Shown here: in pieces, positions 1-11,115 of the stretch
How positions within the stretch are numbered: the first letter of the stretch is position 1
How the letters are laid out: the number at the start of each line of letters is the position of its first letter
Source: Brachypterus glaber
Lineage: Eukaryota; Arthropoda; Insecta; Coleoptera; Kateretidae
Reading direction: 5' to 3'
Assembly (NCBI GenBank): GCA_958510825.1
Contig: OY294045.1
Span: 12,141,916-12,205,915 of the forward strand
Length of the DNA stretch: 64,000 bases
Notes under the pieces: generated by a model
What the model saw: only the letters and a program-made list of their open reading frames with translations
Told to the model about the DNA's origin: nothing
Database searches by the model: none
Made by a program: the position numbers and the translations under genes

Positions 1-20
1 GATTTCCTTTTATTTCCTAT

Positions 21-905
21 TATATTACATTTCCCAAGGAAAGTCTTGCTTTGGTAAAAAAAAATAAAAAAATGCTTTTTTTTACGTTTTTTAACGTTTT
101 ATATCTGTATGCCTGTCGGTCTGTCTGTCTCTCTGTCCAGAAAATCTAATTTTTGAGCACGATAACTCGAGAACCCTTTGAGTTAAAGACTTTAAATTTG
201 GACCATATGTTGGTTATTCAAAGTTCTAGGCTAGGATTGTTTTGGTATACAGGGCCGAATTTAATGTGAATTTTGTTTAGTAAACGATACTGTGTGATGG
301 AGGTTTAGAACTCATTGTTAGAAAAATATTTTGACTGGGATTTCCAAACCAAAACAAAAGTTTCTAATTTCGATATTTCGGCATTATTTTTCTGTTATTT
401 GGAAACCCAAAAAGTCCCAAACTAAAGTTTGCAAATCTCTATCTCAAAACTTGATTTCCGAAATATGACTTTTATATTACATTTCCCAAGGAAAGTCTTG
501 CGTTGGTAAAAAAAAATAAAAAAATGCTTTTTTTTTACGTTTTTTAACGTTTTATATCTGTATGCCTGTCGGTCTGTCTGTCTCTCTGTCCAGAAAATCT
601 AATTTTTGAGCACGATAACTCGAGAACCCTAGGATTGTTTTTGGTAAAAATCGGGTGTATACAGGGCCGAATTTGAAAATGTGAACATGATGAATTTTGG
701 TTATTAAATGATGCTTTGTGGTGGAAGTTTATAATTCATTGATAGAAAAACATTTTGATTGTGATTTTCAACCAAACCCAAAAGTTTAAAATTTCGATAT
801 TTCGGCATTATTTTTTATACCGAAACTTAAAAAATCCCGAAATAAAGTTTGAAAATCTCAATCTCAAAACTGGATTTCCTAAGTATGATTTTTAAGTATA
901 TTACT
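21..905. repeat. Two-copy tandem duplication, ~450 bp unit
   Basis: The block starting at 21 recurs at 473. The first ~155 bp are almost identical and include a CTGTCTGTCT-type run followed by a stretch that reads TTTTTGAGCACGATAACTCG. The remainder of the unit aligns with small gaps up to about 905. A related CAGACGGA-type run lies near 39480-39525 on the other orientation. No coding potential is seen. The left edge of the window may cut an earlier copy. Confidence 0.85.
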
Positions 906-1678
906 TTTTCTCACTACCACTAGGTAAGTTGATATTACTTAATCAAAAAGTCGACAGTAATGGAAAGTACTATATCGAGCACACTTAGTAATAGATTAAA
1001 TTAATACAAACAAAACCGTAACTAAGACAGAAAAAACGATTTACCGTACAAGGACACTAGGTGTGCTTACATTTACCGCAGGGGGACACTAGACACAAGA
1101 CTACTATTTCTAAATTTATAGAGTGATTCCATAAAAAAATTATTTCTTGAATTATCACACATATAAATGTCAAACATATTATTAATAAAATCGGATTTTA
1201 ACTCCAAGCGTAGCACAAATTTAAAACTGCTGACAAGCGAGCGAAGATGGCTGTCGGACAGCTGTCCCTTCTCTATAACATCACGAACGGCAGTATATCT
1301 ATGAAAAAAGTTAAAAAGATGACAAAAGATGAGTCAGATGTCGCTTTGGAATACAAGCGATTATAAAATCATTTAAGAATTATTCTATTCTTAAGTAGTC
1401 GTGAAAAAAAAAATATTCCTGCCCTGAACTTCCTGACCATAGAATGCACAATAATTATACATAATGTGAGCACAAATCTTGAGTTTTGGCCTACTTGGTT
1501 TATTGTGCATGCTTATACACGTATTTTTGGGAAAATGATAATAATGAGCTCATTACAAAACATGCTTAAGGTATTTCATGTCAAAATAATTTTAACAAGC
1601 CATTTTCATTAAAACTGTTACATTGCATTTATTAATGTTGAATATCTATTAAAAAATATTTTCTAAAATATAATAAAA
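906..1678. other. AT-rich spacer, nothing recognised
   Basis: No ORF of note, tandem repeat or convincing inverted repeat was seen here. Short AT-rich homopolymer runs dominate. Confidence 0.5.
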
Positions 1679-2534
1679 TAGAGGAAAGTCGCCTAATTTC
1701 GGATACCATTTACAATGTATTCAATATTTAATACTCGGTATTACTTTTTGATATTTTTTTATATAACCAGATACAACTTATTATAGCGAACCATGATTTA
1801 TTATAAAAGCAATTTTATTACAGTTTATTATTTCCAAAAAACACGGTTAAAAAAAATCAGCGCATTTTTGTGCATTTGAAAAAGGGCTCCTAATTTCGGA
1901 CATATAGGAAAAATTTTTTTCAAGAGTAGATCTGGATCCCATTGCTTATGTTTCTTGTTATTCCTTCACATTTAAGACGTAATTTAATCATTAAGCGATT
2001 TTCTACGAAATACTATAGGAACTATAATTTTAAATTCCCAATTTCGAATATCTTAGTATCTTAGGTAATTTTCGTTTTTTCAAAATTGTTTATCTTAGTT
2101 TGTTGTATCATTATAAAAATAATAATTAATGGTTGGTTATCCTGAATAATAATTACCTTGCGGATATCCGAAATTGGGAATCAAATGCACAAAAATGGTC
2201 TATCCGAAATTAGGCAACTTTCTGCTTTTTAGATTAGAAATTTGTAGAATTTTTACGTTTTCAAATTGCTTAATTATGAATAGTGGATCAACTTAACTAA
2301 CATCATAACTTACCCAAGACAGAATCACGAACTTTTATAACTGCCATTTGCAATATAAACGATTTGTGCTGCCATTTAAAGGGGAGAAGCTCTACCGTTA
2401 TCATATTACAGGACGGATTTAGTTTGACTTTTGGCTTCACATAAAAGTAGGTTTCTGTTTACCTTTGCAGACAGTATCTTAAATACACTACTATCCGAAA
2501 TTTGGAAACCATCCGAAATTAGGCGCATTTCCTA
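1679..2534. mobile_element. Non-autonomous TA-flanked DNA element with subterminal motif array
   Basis: The two ends are inverted copies of a ~25-bp terminus containing GCCTAATTTCGGAT, each bordered by TA (1679-1680 and 2533-2534), as expected of Tc1/mariner-like target duplication. Further copies of the CCGAAATTAGG motif in both orientations occur inside at about 1888, 2036, 2168, 2202 and 2491. There is no ORF, so it would depend on a transposase in trans. The motif resembles that of the larger element at 48728-51241, which suggests a shared family. Confidence 0.65.
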
Positions 2535-2613
2535 GAGCATAGGGGCCATAATTAAAATACGTATTTTTGACCCCATCCCTTCTCCTATGTAACGCTACGT
2601 AACGCTGGGTCTT

Positions 2614-2762
2614 AAAGCCCATCCAGAAGCTTACATAAGAACATAAAACATAAGAATGCGGTGCCGTGATTGGCTTACAAGATACATGTCGACACATCAA
2701 GCCAATCACGGGATCGCATTCTTATGTTTTATGTTCTTATGCAAGCTTCTGGATAGGTCTTT
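2614..2762. mobile_element. Palindromic MITE, copy 1
   Basis: Two ~65-bp arms face each other: AGAAGCTTACATAAGAACAT on the left and the reverse complement of a close variant on the right. The arms enclose a short unique centre. A diverged relative lies at about 47070-47190, sharing AAGAATGCG and the GGATAGG ends. It is non-coding; the 72-codon ORF across it is a by-product of the palindrome. Confidence 0.7.
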
Positions 2763-2950
2763 ACCACCTCTATAAATACGTAACACTAGCAAAGACGAAA
2801 AATAATTTTTTGAAAAATTTTTAGTTCGGTTCTTTAAAAATTACCAAGGACCCCTTCTCCTCAATGGATCATAGCTCCAAGCACTACCCCCCTCCCCTTA
2901 GGTACGTTATGCGTTGCAATGACAAGGCTAACAAAAGTTAGAGTAGAAAT

Positions 2951-3091
2951 CGTAGAAAAAATGTTGTTTGTATTACCAGTACAAAATGTGATTTCTGCTT
3001 TCGCTTGTTTGCTGATCTCGGCTGCACGCCTTGATCAGCAAACTCCACGCTCAAGCAGAAATCAGTCATTTTGCGCTCTTAATACAAACAT
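2951..3091 (+). mobile_element. Short palindromic repeat, family of 30861-30990
   Basis: The block opens with CGTAGAAAAAATGTTGTTTG and closes with AATACAAACAT, and its centre is a hairpin built on GCTGATCTCGGC. The same sequence occurs in inverted orientation at 30861-30990, so it is a dispersed element. It has no coding capacity. Confidence 0.65.
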
Positions 3092-3204
3092 ATCTATTTT
3101 CGGGGACCCCATTTCACCACTTTTCGGAGCTTCTAGCATCCCAAGAATCCCGATCCAGGACCTGGCGATATGCAAATAGCTTAATTTGAATGTACTTTAA
3201 GACA

Positions 3205-3210
<6 letters not shown>

Positions 3211-3256
<46 letters not shown>
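3211..3256 (+). repeat. (TC)n microsatellite
   Basis: An uninterrupted TC dinucleotide run of about 45 bp. A shorter TC run recurs at 3458-3474 as part of the following 218-bp duplication. ORFs read from it encode only SL or RE repeats. Confidence 0.95.
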
Positions 3257-3259
<3 letters not shown>

Positions 3260-3675
3260 ATTTTTGGTCTTTGCCTTTGTCAATTGGCCAGCTCGCTGCT
3301 CTCTCGTTACTTTCTGCAGATGGTTCGCCTGGTGGTTACCATACCATCGCTTTCTTTTGGCCTGGTCTTCTGTAAGACTTCTTAAATGTTTGCTTCTTAT
3401 TCTCTTCATTAATTATGACCTTTTGGTCACTTATGGTCTTGAACTATCGTCCTTTTTCTCTCTCTCTCTCTCTCTTTATTTTTGGTCTTTGCCTTTGTCA
3501 ATTGGCCAGCTCGCTGCTCTCTCGTTACTTTCTGCAGATGGTTCGCCTGGTGGTTACCATACCATCGCTTTCTTTTGGCCTGGTCTTCTGTAAGACTTCT
3601 TAAATGTTTGCTTCTTATTCTCTTCATTAATTATGACCTTTTGGTCACTTATGGTCTTGAACTATCGTCCTTTTT
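3240..3675 (+). repeat. 218-bp tandem duplication
   Basis: The TC run plus about 200 bp of unique sequence (with AATTGGCCAGCTCGCTGC and ATTATGACCTTTTGGTCAC) is repeated once, head to tail, with period 218 and nearly perfect identity. The second copy has a shorter TC run. The overlapping ORFs of 61 to 109 codons on both strands arise from this duplication and are not genes. Confidence 0.9.
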
Positions 3676-3870
3676 CACCAGATACAAGTGTTACAATTGT
3701 TTTAAATAAATAAAATTTCTTCTATCATAACCTTAAAAACATGTGGATAACCCTTATCCAGATTCAACCACTAAATCACATATACTAACTTTCCATTGTA
3801 AAATCATTATCAAAAGTTATAACGATTGTAGATATAATAATAATTTCTTAACAAACACATTTTTACATAA
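3646..3870 (+). repeat. Dispersed repeat, copy 1 (copy 2 at 43541-43805)
   Basis: From TATGACCTTTTGGTCACTT onward this stretch aligns for over 200 bp with 43541-43805, including CCAGATACA and AAATTTCTTCTAT. The element type cannot be assigned because no termini or ORF are visible. Confidence 0.6.
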
Positions 3871-5980
3871 ATTACTTGATGCAGCTGGCGCGAAAAACAC
3901 GCCATTTTTAATTTTTTCCTTAAATGTCTAACATGTATCACCTTCGCGTCACCCACGCTAAGCTCTTAGACTTTTACTTTTAATTTTCTTTCATTAAAAA
4001 ATAAATCAATATATTTGACTTTTTCTTTCGTTAAAAAATAAATCAATATATTTCACTCTTTTTTATTGACATGAAATTAAAATTAAAATTTATTTAAATA
4101 CGGTGGGAAAATAATGGTAAACACCGCCTTTAATCCTTTTAATGTTCAAAATCCAAACATTATCCTTTATCCTATCAATTGGAAATCGATTATAATAAAT
4201 GGTTATGTAATAGTTCAGCCCTTCAATAAATTTTTGACCTTGTTATTATTACCATTGAATTCAGGTATAGATGCTTTGTTGTCAAGTACATTGTCAATAG
4301 TATAGACTCAATACCAATTGATGTGTGTATTTAATCCAGAGAAAACCCTTGTTTTTTAAGGGTGGAACATTTAGAATTTCATGAAACGTCGAATGTAAAA
4401 TGAAAAAAAAAAAATACAAAAAGAGTGTTAAAAAATGTCTGTGGTAAACCTTGTAACTTTTGAACGATATGTCTAATTTAAAAAATTCTTTCATTGAAGT
4501 ATTCAGAAACTTTTGTTTTCCCATATGGAAAATTTCCTAATTTTCATCATGTCAAATATAGTTTTAAAGAAGAAAAACTATTGTTTTTGATAATAACTTG
4601 CTTATTTTTGAGCAGTAGGACAAAAGTTCTTATTTATAAGTTTCCTCCAAAAACATTTCCAGTAAATTATGTCATACTATTGGTTTCTGATATACCGGGA
4701 GTTTTTCAACGGTGACTCACCTCTACGACTTTTCCATTCCTAGAGATAAAAGAATAAAACAGGTTGTCTATAAGACTATATTTTAAATTATATTATCTAA
4801 CGTACTTTTTTCTCAATTCCGGTTTCACCGGAAACGATTCCTACATTTGATTTTTAAATGGAACACCCTGTATATTTTTTTATATTTCAATTCTCTGTTA
4901 AATTCTGTGTATTATTCTAAGTTTTTGTCAAATTTTGACAGCTTTCTACCATTTTTAAAATAAAATTTTGTTTTAAATTTTTTTATCTGGAAATTCACTA
5001 AATCTATTCATTTTGTATCAAATAAACTTGCAAAAACACATTTTTTACTTTTACTCAAATTTTTGCATTGTTACGTCTATGGCACATTGATATCACTAGA
5101 AATATTATTCTTTTCCCTTTACAATAATACCAAAAAGTTAATATTTATTTTTATAATCTTTTTAAAATAATATAAGGTTGTAAAATAACATATAGTTCTC
5201 CGCATGAAAGAAAGTCTCCGACGTAAGGGGGAGCGTTATAAGGCGTGCGTACCTACATCGGGCCTCCCACTTGCACACACATTCCAAACATATTTCCCAG
5301 AGCCATAGATCCTTGCGTCAAACTTTACCGTCTTCTGAAATTTTGAAATAAAAAAACATTGAAAATTCCTACTGTGCGACCCTAATGTGTGGGACACAAT
5401 TTTAAAGGAAATGTATCATATTTTTTATGACATATTCACTTATTTTTTCTTGATTTTTGACTTTTTTTATGTATTTTTAACTTTGTACCGACAACCAAGT
5501 CTCTTTCCTGGCATAAGTACCTAAAAAATATTGCTTGTGGCCTTTTTTGCTCAATTTATAGCAGTTAAACTTGTTAATCAATGCCCATTATAAATCAATT
5601 TTATTGTGTGTATTTTTATTAAAATATATTAATATTTATAACTGTAACGACCCTAATATAATCCGTTCGCACGACATTAAATTCGATTTATTGATTTGAC
5701 AATAAATTTACGACAGAATTGATTAAAAGGTAAAAACTGACAATTAACTGTTGGTTATCATAAAGAAGACTTTCTGTCCCGACAAAAATTTAAAAAAATC
5801 AACCTACGTATGAAAACGGCTTTAAAAAATCCGGACGAAATGATAAAAACACCTATACTGCCCTACTACACTAGAAAGCAGTAACTCCATTACATTAGAG
5901 TTGACTTCAAAAATTCGCTAGGAACAAAAGGATTGTTATTTAAATAAAAATAGTTAAATTGTGCTAGTAGTGATAAATAA
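3871..5980. other. AT-rich region with little structure
   Basis: A 43-bp near-duplicate (TTAAAAAATAAATCAATATA) lies at 3985-4060. A GGAACACCCTGTATA-type motif, common at ends of insect repeats, lies near 4860. The short ORFs here have no recognisable content, and no gene is supported. Confidence 0.45.
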
Positions 5981-6108
5981 TATATAAACTACGGTAGAGA
6001 AGACTATTATAGCCTCGCACTCTTAAATCCCTTGCTGCTACGCAGCTCGGGATTTAATACGCTCGGCTATAAAAAATGTCTTCTCTACACTGTAAGAACT
6101 GCATGTAA

Positions 6109-6140
<32 letters not shown>

Positions 6141-6229
6141 AATAATGTAAAAATACATGAATTTACATAGTACGGAATAGTAAATTTACTATTCTGGACT
6201 ATGCATAATTAATGAATTTATGTAAAATA

Positions 6230-6360
6230 ATGTAAAAGAATGTAAAATAATGTAAAAGAATGTAAAAGAATGTAAAAGAATGTAAAAGAATGTAAAATAA
6301 TGTAAAATAATGTAAAAGAATGCAAAATAATGCAAAAGAATGTAAAAGAATGTAAAAAAA
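6230..6360 (+). repeat. AATGTAAAAG/AATGTAAAAT minisatellite
   Basis: About a dozen 10-bp units alternate between AATGTAAAAG and AATGTAAAAT variants. It forms the left internal part of the surrounding element. The copy at 53100-53160 has only about five units, so the number varies. Confidence 0.9.
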
Positions 6361-6462
6361 TATATTTACATTGATTTACATATTTTTACATGAGTTTACA
6401 ATGTCGGGCTATGTAATTTTAAGACGCGCGTGCGCTTTGGACAATACATGTTACATTTACAT

Positions 6463-6716
6463 GTTTGTTTAACCTCGTACTATTCTACTTAATTAAGCAT
6501 CCCCTAAGTCCAGGACTTGTGTGGGCTAGTAGTAGAGGGAACCACCGGCTTATACTGACTTTCGAACCAGTTTCTAGGGAGTGTCCGTTTCACTTATCGC
6601 CTTCGCCAAATTTCAATTATTAATTAACTGAAAAAGGCAAATCGGCGCCAGTGAGAATCGAACTCACGCTAGTAGACTTGCTATGCATACGCGCTAGCCA
6701 CTACGCTATGCCTCCC
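6463..6716 (-). mobile_element. tRNA-derived SINE, copy 1
   Basis: Read on the minus strand it starts GGGAGGCATAGCGTAGTGGC (pol III A box TAGCGTAGTGG), then a B box GAGTTCGATTC, then a body with GGCGCCGATTTGCC, and ends in a short GTTAAACAAAC tail. Three other copies in the window share the body (26061, 36640, 60051). Its head matches the 36640 copy. The homologous element at 53092-53835 lacks it, giving an approximate empty site. It is non-autonomous and would need a LINE reverse transcriptase. Confidence 0.88.
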
Positions 6717-7219
6717 ATAAACCATAACCAAGAATCATGAGACGGACCGTTTAATATTGTTATTGCTAGGTTAAAGTGTTAAAAGTGTAAAAAAGGTAAA
6801 TATTATTTAAGTACGATATTTAAATGCTTTATTTGTGGCCTAAAATTTACATTCATTATAAATTACGATCTTTATCAACAAATAGATCCTTAAAGAAAGA
6901 TGTAAACAGTTTATTAAACCAAATGAACTTTACGCTACGATATTTCAAAAAAGCTTTGACACAGAGACTTGTAATTTGGAACAAACATTTTCTAAGTAGT
7001 AAATATATATAAAAGTCTCTATGTCAAAGCGTTCTTGAAATATCGTAGTGATTAAGTTGTTTTAAAAGCACTGTATGTTAATTTTTCAAAAAATTATTAA
7101 ACACAGCATTAGTATTGTAGGCAAATATAAAAAAATCGTTCAAGCTGATTGTTTTTTTACGTTTGTTTTTATAATAAAAAGTCAATGCAAAATATTACCA
7201 TTCTGGACTATGTAATTTT

Positions 7220-7446
7220 ATGAACCTGAAGTTTGCAACATTTTTTTGCATCGAAAATTCAAATAGTATATTAAAGCACTTATTCCATAAGACGTTTTTA
7301 GCGCACTAGTACTCTAGAAAACTCGCCACAAGAGGCTTGTTTTCTAAACTTGTACTCGTGCGCTAAAAACGTATTTTATGAAACTAGTACTTTAATATAC
7401 TATTTGAATTTTCATTGCAAAAAAACGTTGCAAACTTCAGCTTCAT
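7220..7446. mobile_element. Palindromic MITE with 8-bp target duplication
   Basis: Inverted ends ATGAACCTGAAGTTTGCAAC and its near-perfect complement enclose ~90-bp arms, with a centre containing a second hairpin (GCGCACTAGTAC). GTAATTTT precedes the left end and follows the right end, an 8-bp target duplication typical of hAT elements; a 9-bp reading is also possible. The uninterrupted site is visible in the relative at 53092-53835. Confidence 0.75.
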
Positions 7447-7837
7447 GTAATTTTTAGCATTACGGTCTATGCAAAATATTACCATTCTGGACTATGCAGT
7501 TTTTACCGTTCCGGTCTATGCAAAATATTACCATTACGGACTATGTAATTTTTACCATTCCGGTCTATGGCAACATATTACAATTTACGGACTATGTAAT
7601 TTAATGTAATTTATTTTTACCGTGTACCCTGGTATATAATTAATATTAGTTGACGACCTTTTTACTTTTTCCCAAAGAGAAAGTACTGCGATTTTAATTT
7701 TAATTCTTTTATTAGTTTTTTTTTTTAATTCCTGGAAAAATGACAAAACAGAGCGTTTTTGAAGAAAATGTACTAAGAGTGCCAAAAACTACTTAACTCA
7801 TAAGTTATTTAATATAAAAAAAATGTTTTTGCAAACA

Positions 7838-8036
7838 ATTTGCTAATATAATAAGGTACTCTCATTACAAAGAAGAGATTGTTCTTATTGGTAAAAAAGT
7901 TATAGCAAATAAATGTGGACCCCCAGTACACGGAACTACTAGGTAGTGGGGGTCCAGGTTTATTTGCTATAACTTTTTAATAAATAAAAGTAATCTGTTA
8001 ACATTTGGAATGGAAGTACCTTATTTTATTAGCTAA
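7838..8036. mobile_element. Palindromic MITE
   Basis: Arms with TTTGCTAATATAATAAGG and AAAGTTATAGCAAATAAA and their complements flank GGACCCCC / GGGGGTCC around a ~20-base centre. It is non-coding. It lies inside a looser inverted repeat that links about 7750-8170 with about 11780-11960. Confidence 0.65.
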
Positions 8037-8309
8037 CTGTACCCAAAAACAAAGTTTTTCTCAACCCTGTGACACTCCGAAGTTTTAACTAGCTTGTTCG
8101 TGTTACGTAATGACTGAAATCCACCAGATGGCGAAATAGTCTACGAGCGAGATATGGGGCACTCTAGATTTATGATTTTATAAAATTCTATGACACATAA
8201 CCTCAAATTTTGTTTATGTTAGAAATAAACTTCAAAATATTTTAAAAGTTGCTACTACACAGATCCCCTGAGCCTACTGTAGGTTTAAAAAAGGTGTTGA
8301 AAAAATCTG

Positions 8310-8528
8310 ATGGTGGATTCTGTTAGTGGGACCTCGATACAATATAAACCCGTTTTTAGTAAAATCCCATCCGCTTCTTTTTGGAAGATAATGTTAACAG
8401 TTCTTCAGCAGCCTCAGCAGTACAGCCAAAACAATATTCACATATTTTCGCGCATGGATCCTAAATGTACTTTTAACGAGGATTTCGATTCCGTTTCTAG
8501 AGCAGCTCTATCTATTACCGATTTCTAG
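8310..8528 (+). CDS. 72-aa ORF in the left inverted repeat (duplicate of 11116-11334)
   Basis: An ATG-started ORF beginning MVDSVSGTSIQYKPVF, rich in Ser, Gln and Phe, ending TDF. It differs from its mirror image in the right arm at only a handful of residues. The right-arm copy lies upstream of, and on the same strand as, the large ORF. This left copy points the opposite way and probably exists only because the terminal repeat is long. No domain is recognised. It may be a first exon or a small accessory protein, and translation is unproven. Confidence 0.4.
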   Translation: MVDSVSGTSIQYKPVFSKIPSASFWKIMLTVLQQPQQYSQNNIHIFSRMDPKCTFNEDFDSVSRAALSITDF

Positions 8529-9166
8529 AAAATAATTATTAAAGTAGACACTACTTTTTTTGGGGGTTAAACTGACACGTATATATGTTTTTAAAGAGAG
8601 GTCGTAGAATGTTATGCCTGGTACAGAATGAAACCAAAAAACTTCAATTTTCAGTTTATATACAAAGCATATTCAGAATTCTCCTCTGAAATATTTATGA
8701 ACATATTTTTAATAGGTTAAAATTTGATAAAAAATATTATTTAATTTATTTGTCACGCAGTGTTATATAGAATTGTCATAAAAAACTGTCATTTTTTTTA
8801 GTGTATAGTGTAAATTCTGACTAGTACTGAGTACTAAGTGTTTTTATTTATAAGCTTGTAAGCTAAGACAGTAAAGTGATCTTTTAAAGTATGTAATGTA
8901 TACTAAAAAAGAGAACTACTAGTACTTCTACTACTACTACTACTACTACTACTATCCAAAAAATTTGACGACTAAAAAAAAGGTAATTGCCTGAATTACT
9001 TTGTTATTTACTGAAAATTAATATTGTATTTAAATATTATGTGTTTTAATATAATTAATAAATTTATACATTTAAAAGTTAAAATATGAGTAAAAATGTA
9101 ACGTAAGCAACGCTGGAATTACTCTATATATTAAAAAGTTATCTAAGCTGGAATTACTCTATATAT

Positions 9167-9415
9167 TAAAAAGTTATCTCTTATCTGTCGTTAAAATCAA
9201 ATGGATAAGAAATAGTGCACACTAGTGTATAGCACTGTACACCCTAAATTGTGGCGATTTGTCTTTTGGGAACAAATGATGAGATAATAGTGACCACATC
9301 TAACGTTTTTATTTCAATATTAACAACATACAGGATAGACAGTGCTGATGAAATAGTGCTATACACTGTTTCCTGTCCATTTGATTTTAACGACAGATAG
9401 ATAGATAACTTTTTA
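9167..9415. mobile_element. Palindromic MITE next to the transposase stop
   Basis: Arms AAAAAGTTATCTCTTATCTG and complement, continuing through CGTTAAAATCAAATGGA, face each other. A CACTGTTTCC / GAAATAGTG inner part is also paired. It lies 30 bp beyond the end of the 479-codon ORF, in what would be its 3' untranslated region. Confidence 0.7.
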
Positions 9416-9444
9416 AAAAACAAATTGTTTGAATTAACAAGTAT

Positions 9445-10884
9445 TTATAAATGCTCTGAGGAAAATTCAGTTACTGCCCGTTTTAGATGATTAGCATAGC
9501 TTTTATCCTCAAGAATGTTAATTTTATATCTAGACCAAAATTTTAGAAATTCCCGATGGATTGACTCTCCAGACTGTTCCGACCAAATACCCAATCCATT
9601 GTTTGGCAAAAAATGTAGAGAATGTTTAAGGTGGTGAAGAGCCACGTGAATTTTTAAAGTCTCGCCCATTTCAATGGCCAAAAACATTTTTTTTAATTCA
9701 TTAAGATGTATGTCCAAATTTTCCCCTACTTTTCTTGTTGAAAAGCAATCTTTAATGACTTTATTTAATGATTTAAAGACGTTAACTAAAGGTAATAATC
9801 TAAGAAACGGTACATCCCCCAAGACTTCTTCATCATTTATTTTGTCAGCTTCTTTTGTCAATTTTCTACATGCATTGCCTTCAAAACAATCACCATGATA
9901 ATTTTTTGGGATAAGATTTAATTTTTTGGGCCAGTTTAGAGCTCTTTCGCTCCCGACAATGGGAACCAAGCCATTCCAAAACAAATGATTAACAAAGCCC
10001 TGAAGAATGTGCAGCTCCGGAACTATGCACTTTTCTATAACATACACATCATCTTCTTCGTGAAAAAGTGGAAGATTAACTGTACTGTTACATTCTTTTG
10101 CGAGCTTTTTGTTATTTCCTAATAAACAATATTTTTTATACGCCTCTCTGATATCTCCGTATGTTTTAAGCCTTAAACATTCTTCACTGGTATTTAAAGT
10201 ATCACATGCAATATCATTTTCTCGCTCTATATATTTGTTTAATTTTAAGTCATTTAAAGAAATAAAGCAATACGGACTTGGGTACGTGGAACTGGCGGTT
10301 TGCTGTCCGTTAATAATTAGCAGAAGTTTAAAGTCGGATACAAACCGAAACGGTATATTATTGATGTTTGTAACATCAAATAAAAGTTTCATATTATCAT
10401 ATGTCTCTTTTATTTGAGGTACAATACACACCATAATTAATTTGTTTACGCCACTTAATTTAAAATCCTTTTCAATGCTGCCGCCAGCAGAATACGTACT
10501 TCTTTTTTTTTCTTGTTCTTCCATATCACCCAACCCATCCAAATAGTCTTCAGGAAATATCGACATACAAATTTTGAAAAACCCTTGACCCCCATCTGCC
10601 ATGATTTTAATAGAATAATTGTTCCCTATGTCTTGCCTTTGATGTATTACCGCATCTAAAAGTTCAGACGCATCTGCATATACAATTGGCCTTTCTGCTT
10701 TTTTGTTTTCTTCTATATCAAAAAGAAATGAGCCTTCCTTGTATATGTTTTGCAAAGATTTTGAATTTTCGGAAGCCTGTTGTCGGTAATACGAAGGTAT
10801 AGATTTTTTTCCAGCACAACTACGTATACTAGTTATATGGAGACAAATGACAAAAATGTCGAATTTAAAGAAAAGTTTCAACAC
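9445..10884 (-). CDS. Putative DDE-type transposase of an unnamed eukaryotic DNA transposon
   Basis: An uninterrupted 479-codon ORF, by far the longest in the window, filling the centre of the 8258-11386 transposon. The computed start is GTG, and the frame stays open only a few codons further without ATG, so the true N-terminus is probably on an upstream exon; a plausible acceptor AG lies at about residue 21. Features I read as catalytic are Asp97 in MADGGQGFFK, Asp184 in VSDFKLL and Glu436 in GIWSEQSGESIH, plus conserved-looking YPSPYC (199-206), LHILQGFVNH, YHGDCFEGNACRKL and HVALHHL. This arrangement matches a family of repeated uncharacterised proteins that I recall from cnidarian and arthropod genomes. 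The role as transposase is inferred from the terminal repeats and acidic residues, not from a named domain. No internal stop was seen, so it may be recently active. Confidence 0.6.
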   Translation of the reverse strand: MLKLFFKFDIFVICLHITSIRSCAGKKSIPSYYRQQASENSKSLQNIYKEGSFLFDIEENKKAERPIVYADASELLDAVIHQRQDIGNNYSIKIMADGGQGFFKICMSIFPEDYLDGLGDMEEQEKKRSTYSAGGSIEKDFKLSGVNKLIMVCIVPQIKETYDNMKLLFDVTNINNIPFRFVSDFKLLLIINGQQTASSTYPSPYCFISLNDLKLNKYIERENDIACDTLNTSEECLRLKTYGDIREAYKKYCLLGNNKKLAKECNSTVNLPLFHEEDDVYVIEKCIVPELHILQGFVNHLFWNGLVPIVGSERALNWPKKLNLIPKNYHGDCFEGNACRKLTKEADKINDEEVLGDVPFLRLLPLVNVFKSLNKVIKDCFSTRKVGENLDIHLNELKKMFLAIEMGETLKIHVALHHLKHSLHFLPNNGLGIWSEQSGESIHREFLKFWSRYKINILEDKSYANHLKRAVTEFSSEHL

Positions 10885-11115
10885 TACATGACAAATAAAT
10901 TAAATAATATTTTTTATCAAATTTTAACCTATTAAAAATATGTTCATAAATATTTCAGAGGAGAATTCTGAATATGCTTTGTATATAAACTGAAAATTGA
11001 AGTTTTTTGGTTTTATTCTGTCCCAGGCATAACATTCTACGACCTCTCTTTAAAAACATATATACGTGTCAATTTAACCCCCAAAAAAAGTAGTGTCTAC
11101 TTTAATAATTATTTT

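Larger units (their letters stand above)
6088..7624. mobile_element. CACTGTAA/TTACCGTG element, copy A (host of two later insertions)
   Basis: The element begins CACTGTAAG and ends TTACCGTG, with TA on both outer sides. It contains an ATT run (6116-6142), a minisatellite of ~10-bp AATGTAAAAG units (about 6230-6360), an inverted repeat around CTACGATATTTCAA (6930-7050), and a terminal array of ~50-bp units built on ACCATTCTGGACTATG. A second copy at 53092-53835 lacks both the SINE (6463-6716) and the palindrome (7220-7446), which shows that these two are later insertions. It is non-coding. Confidence 0.7.
5981..7640. mobile_element. Palindromic element split by a 1.5-kb insertion
   Basis: Arms containing GGTAGAGAAGACT and GTCTTCTCTAC surround a centre with GGGATTTAATACGCTCGGC. 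In the intact relative at 59080-59200 the right arm runs directly into GGTATATAAT. Here the same arm is cut after CTCTA at 6087 and resumes at 7625, with the intervening 6088-7624 being another element. The break duplicates TA. Confidence 0.75.

Noticed and set aside
3190..3709. Several ORFs of 61 to 109 codons around the TC repeats
   Set aside because: They are duplicates produced by the TC run and the 218-bp duplication on both strands.
9340..9380. Hammerhead core at CTGATGA near 9349
   Set aside because: The GAAA box is missing and the bases pair instead as part of the 9167-9415 palindrome.
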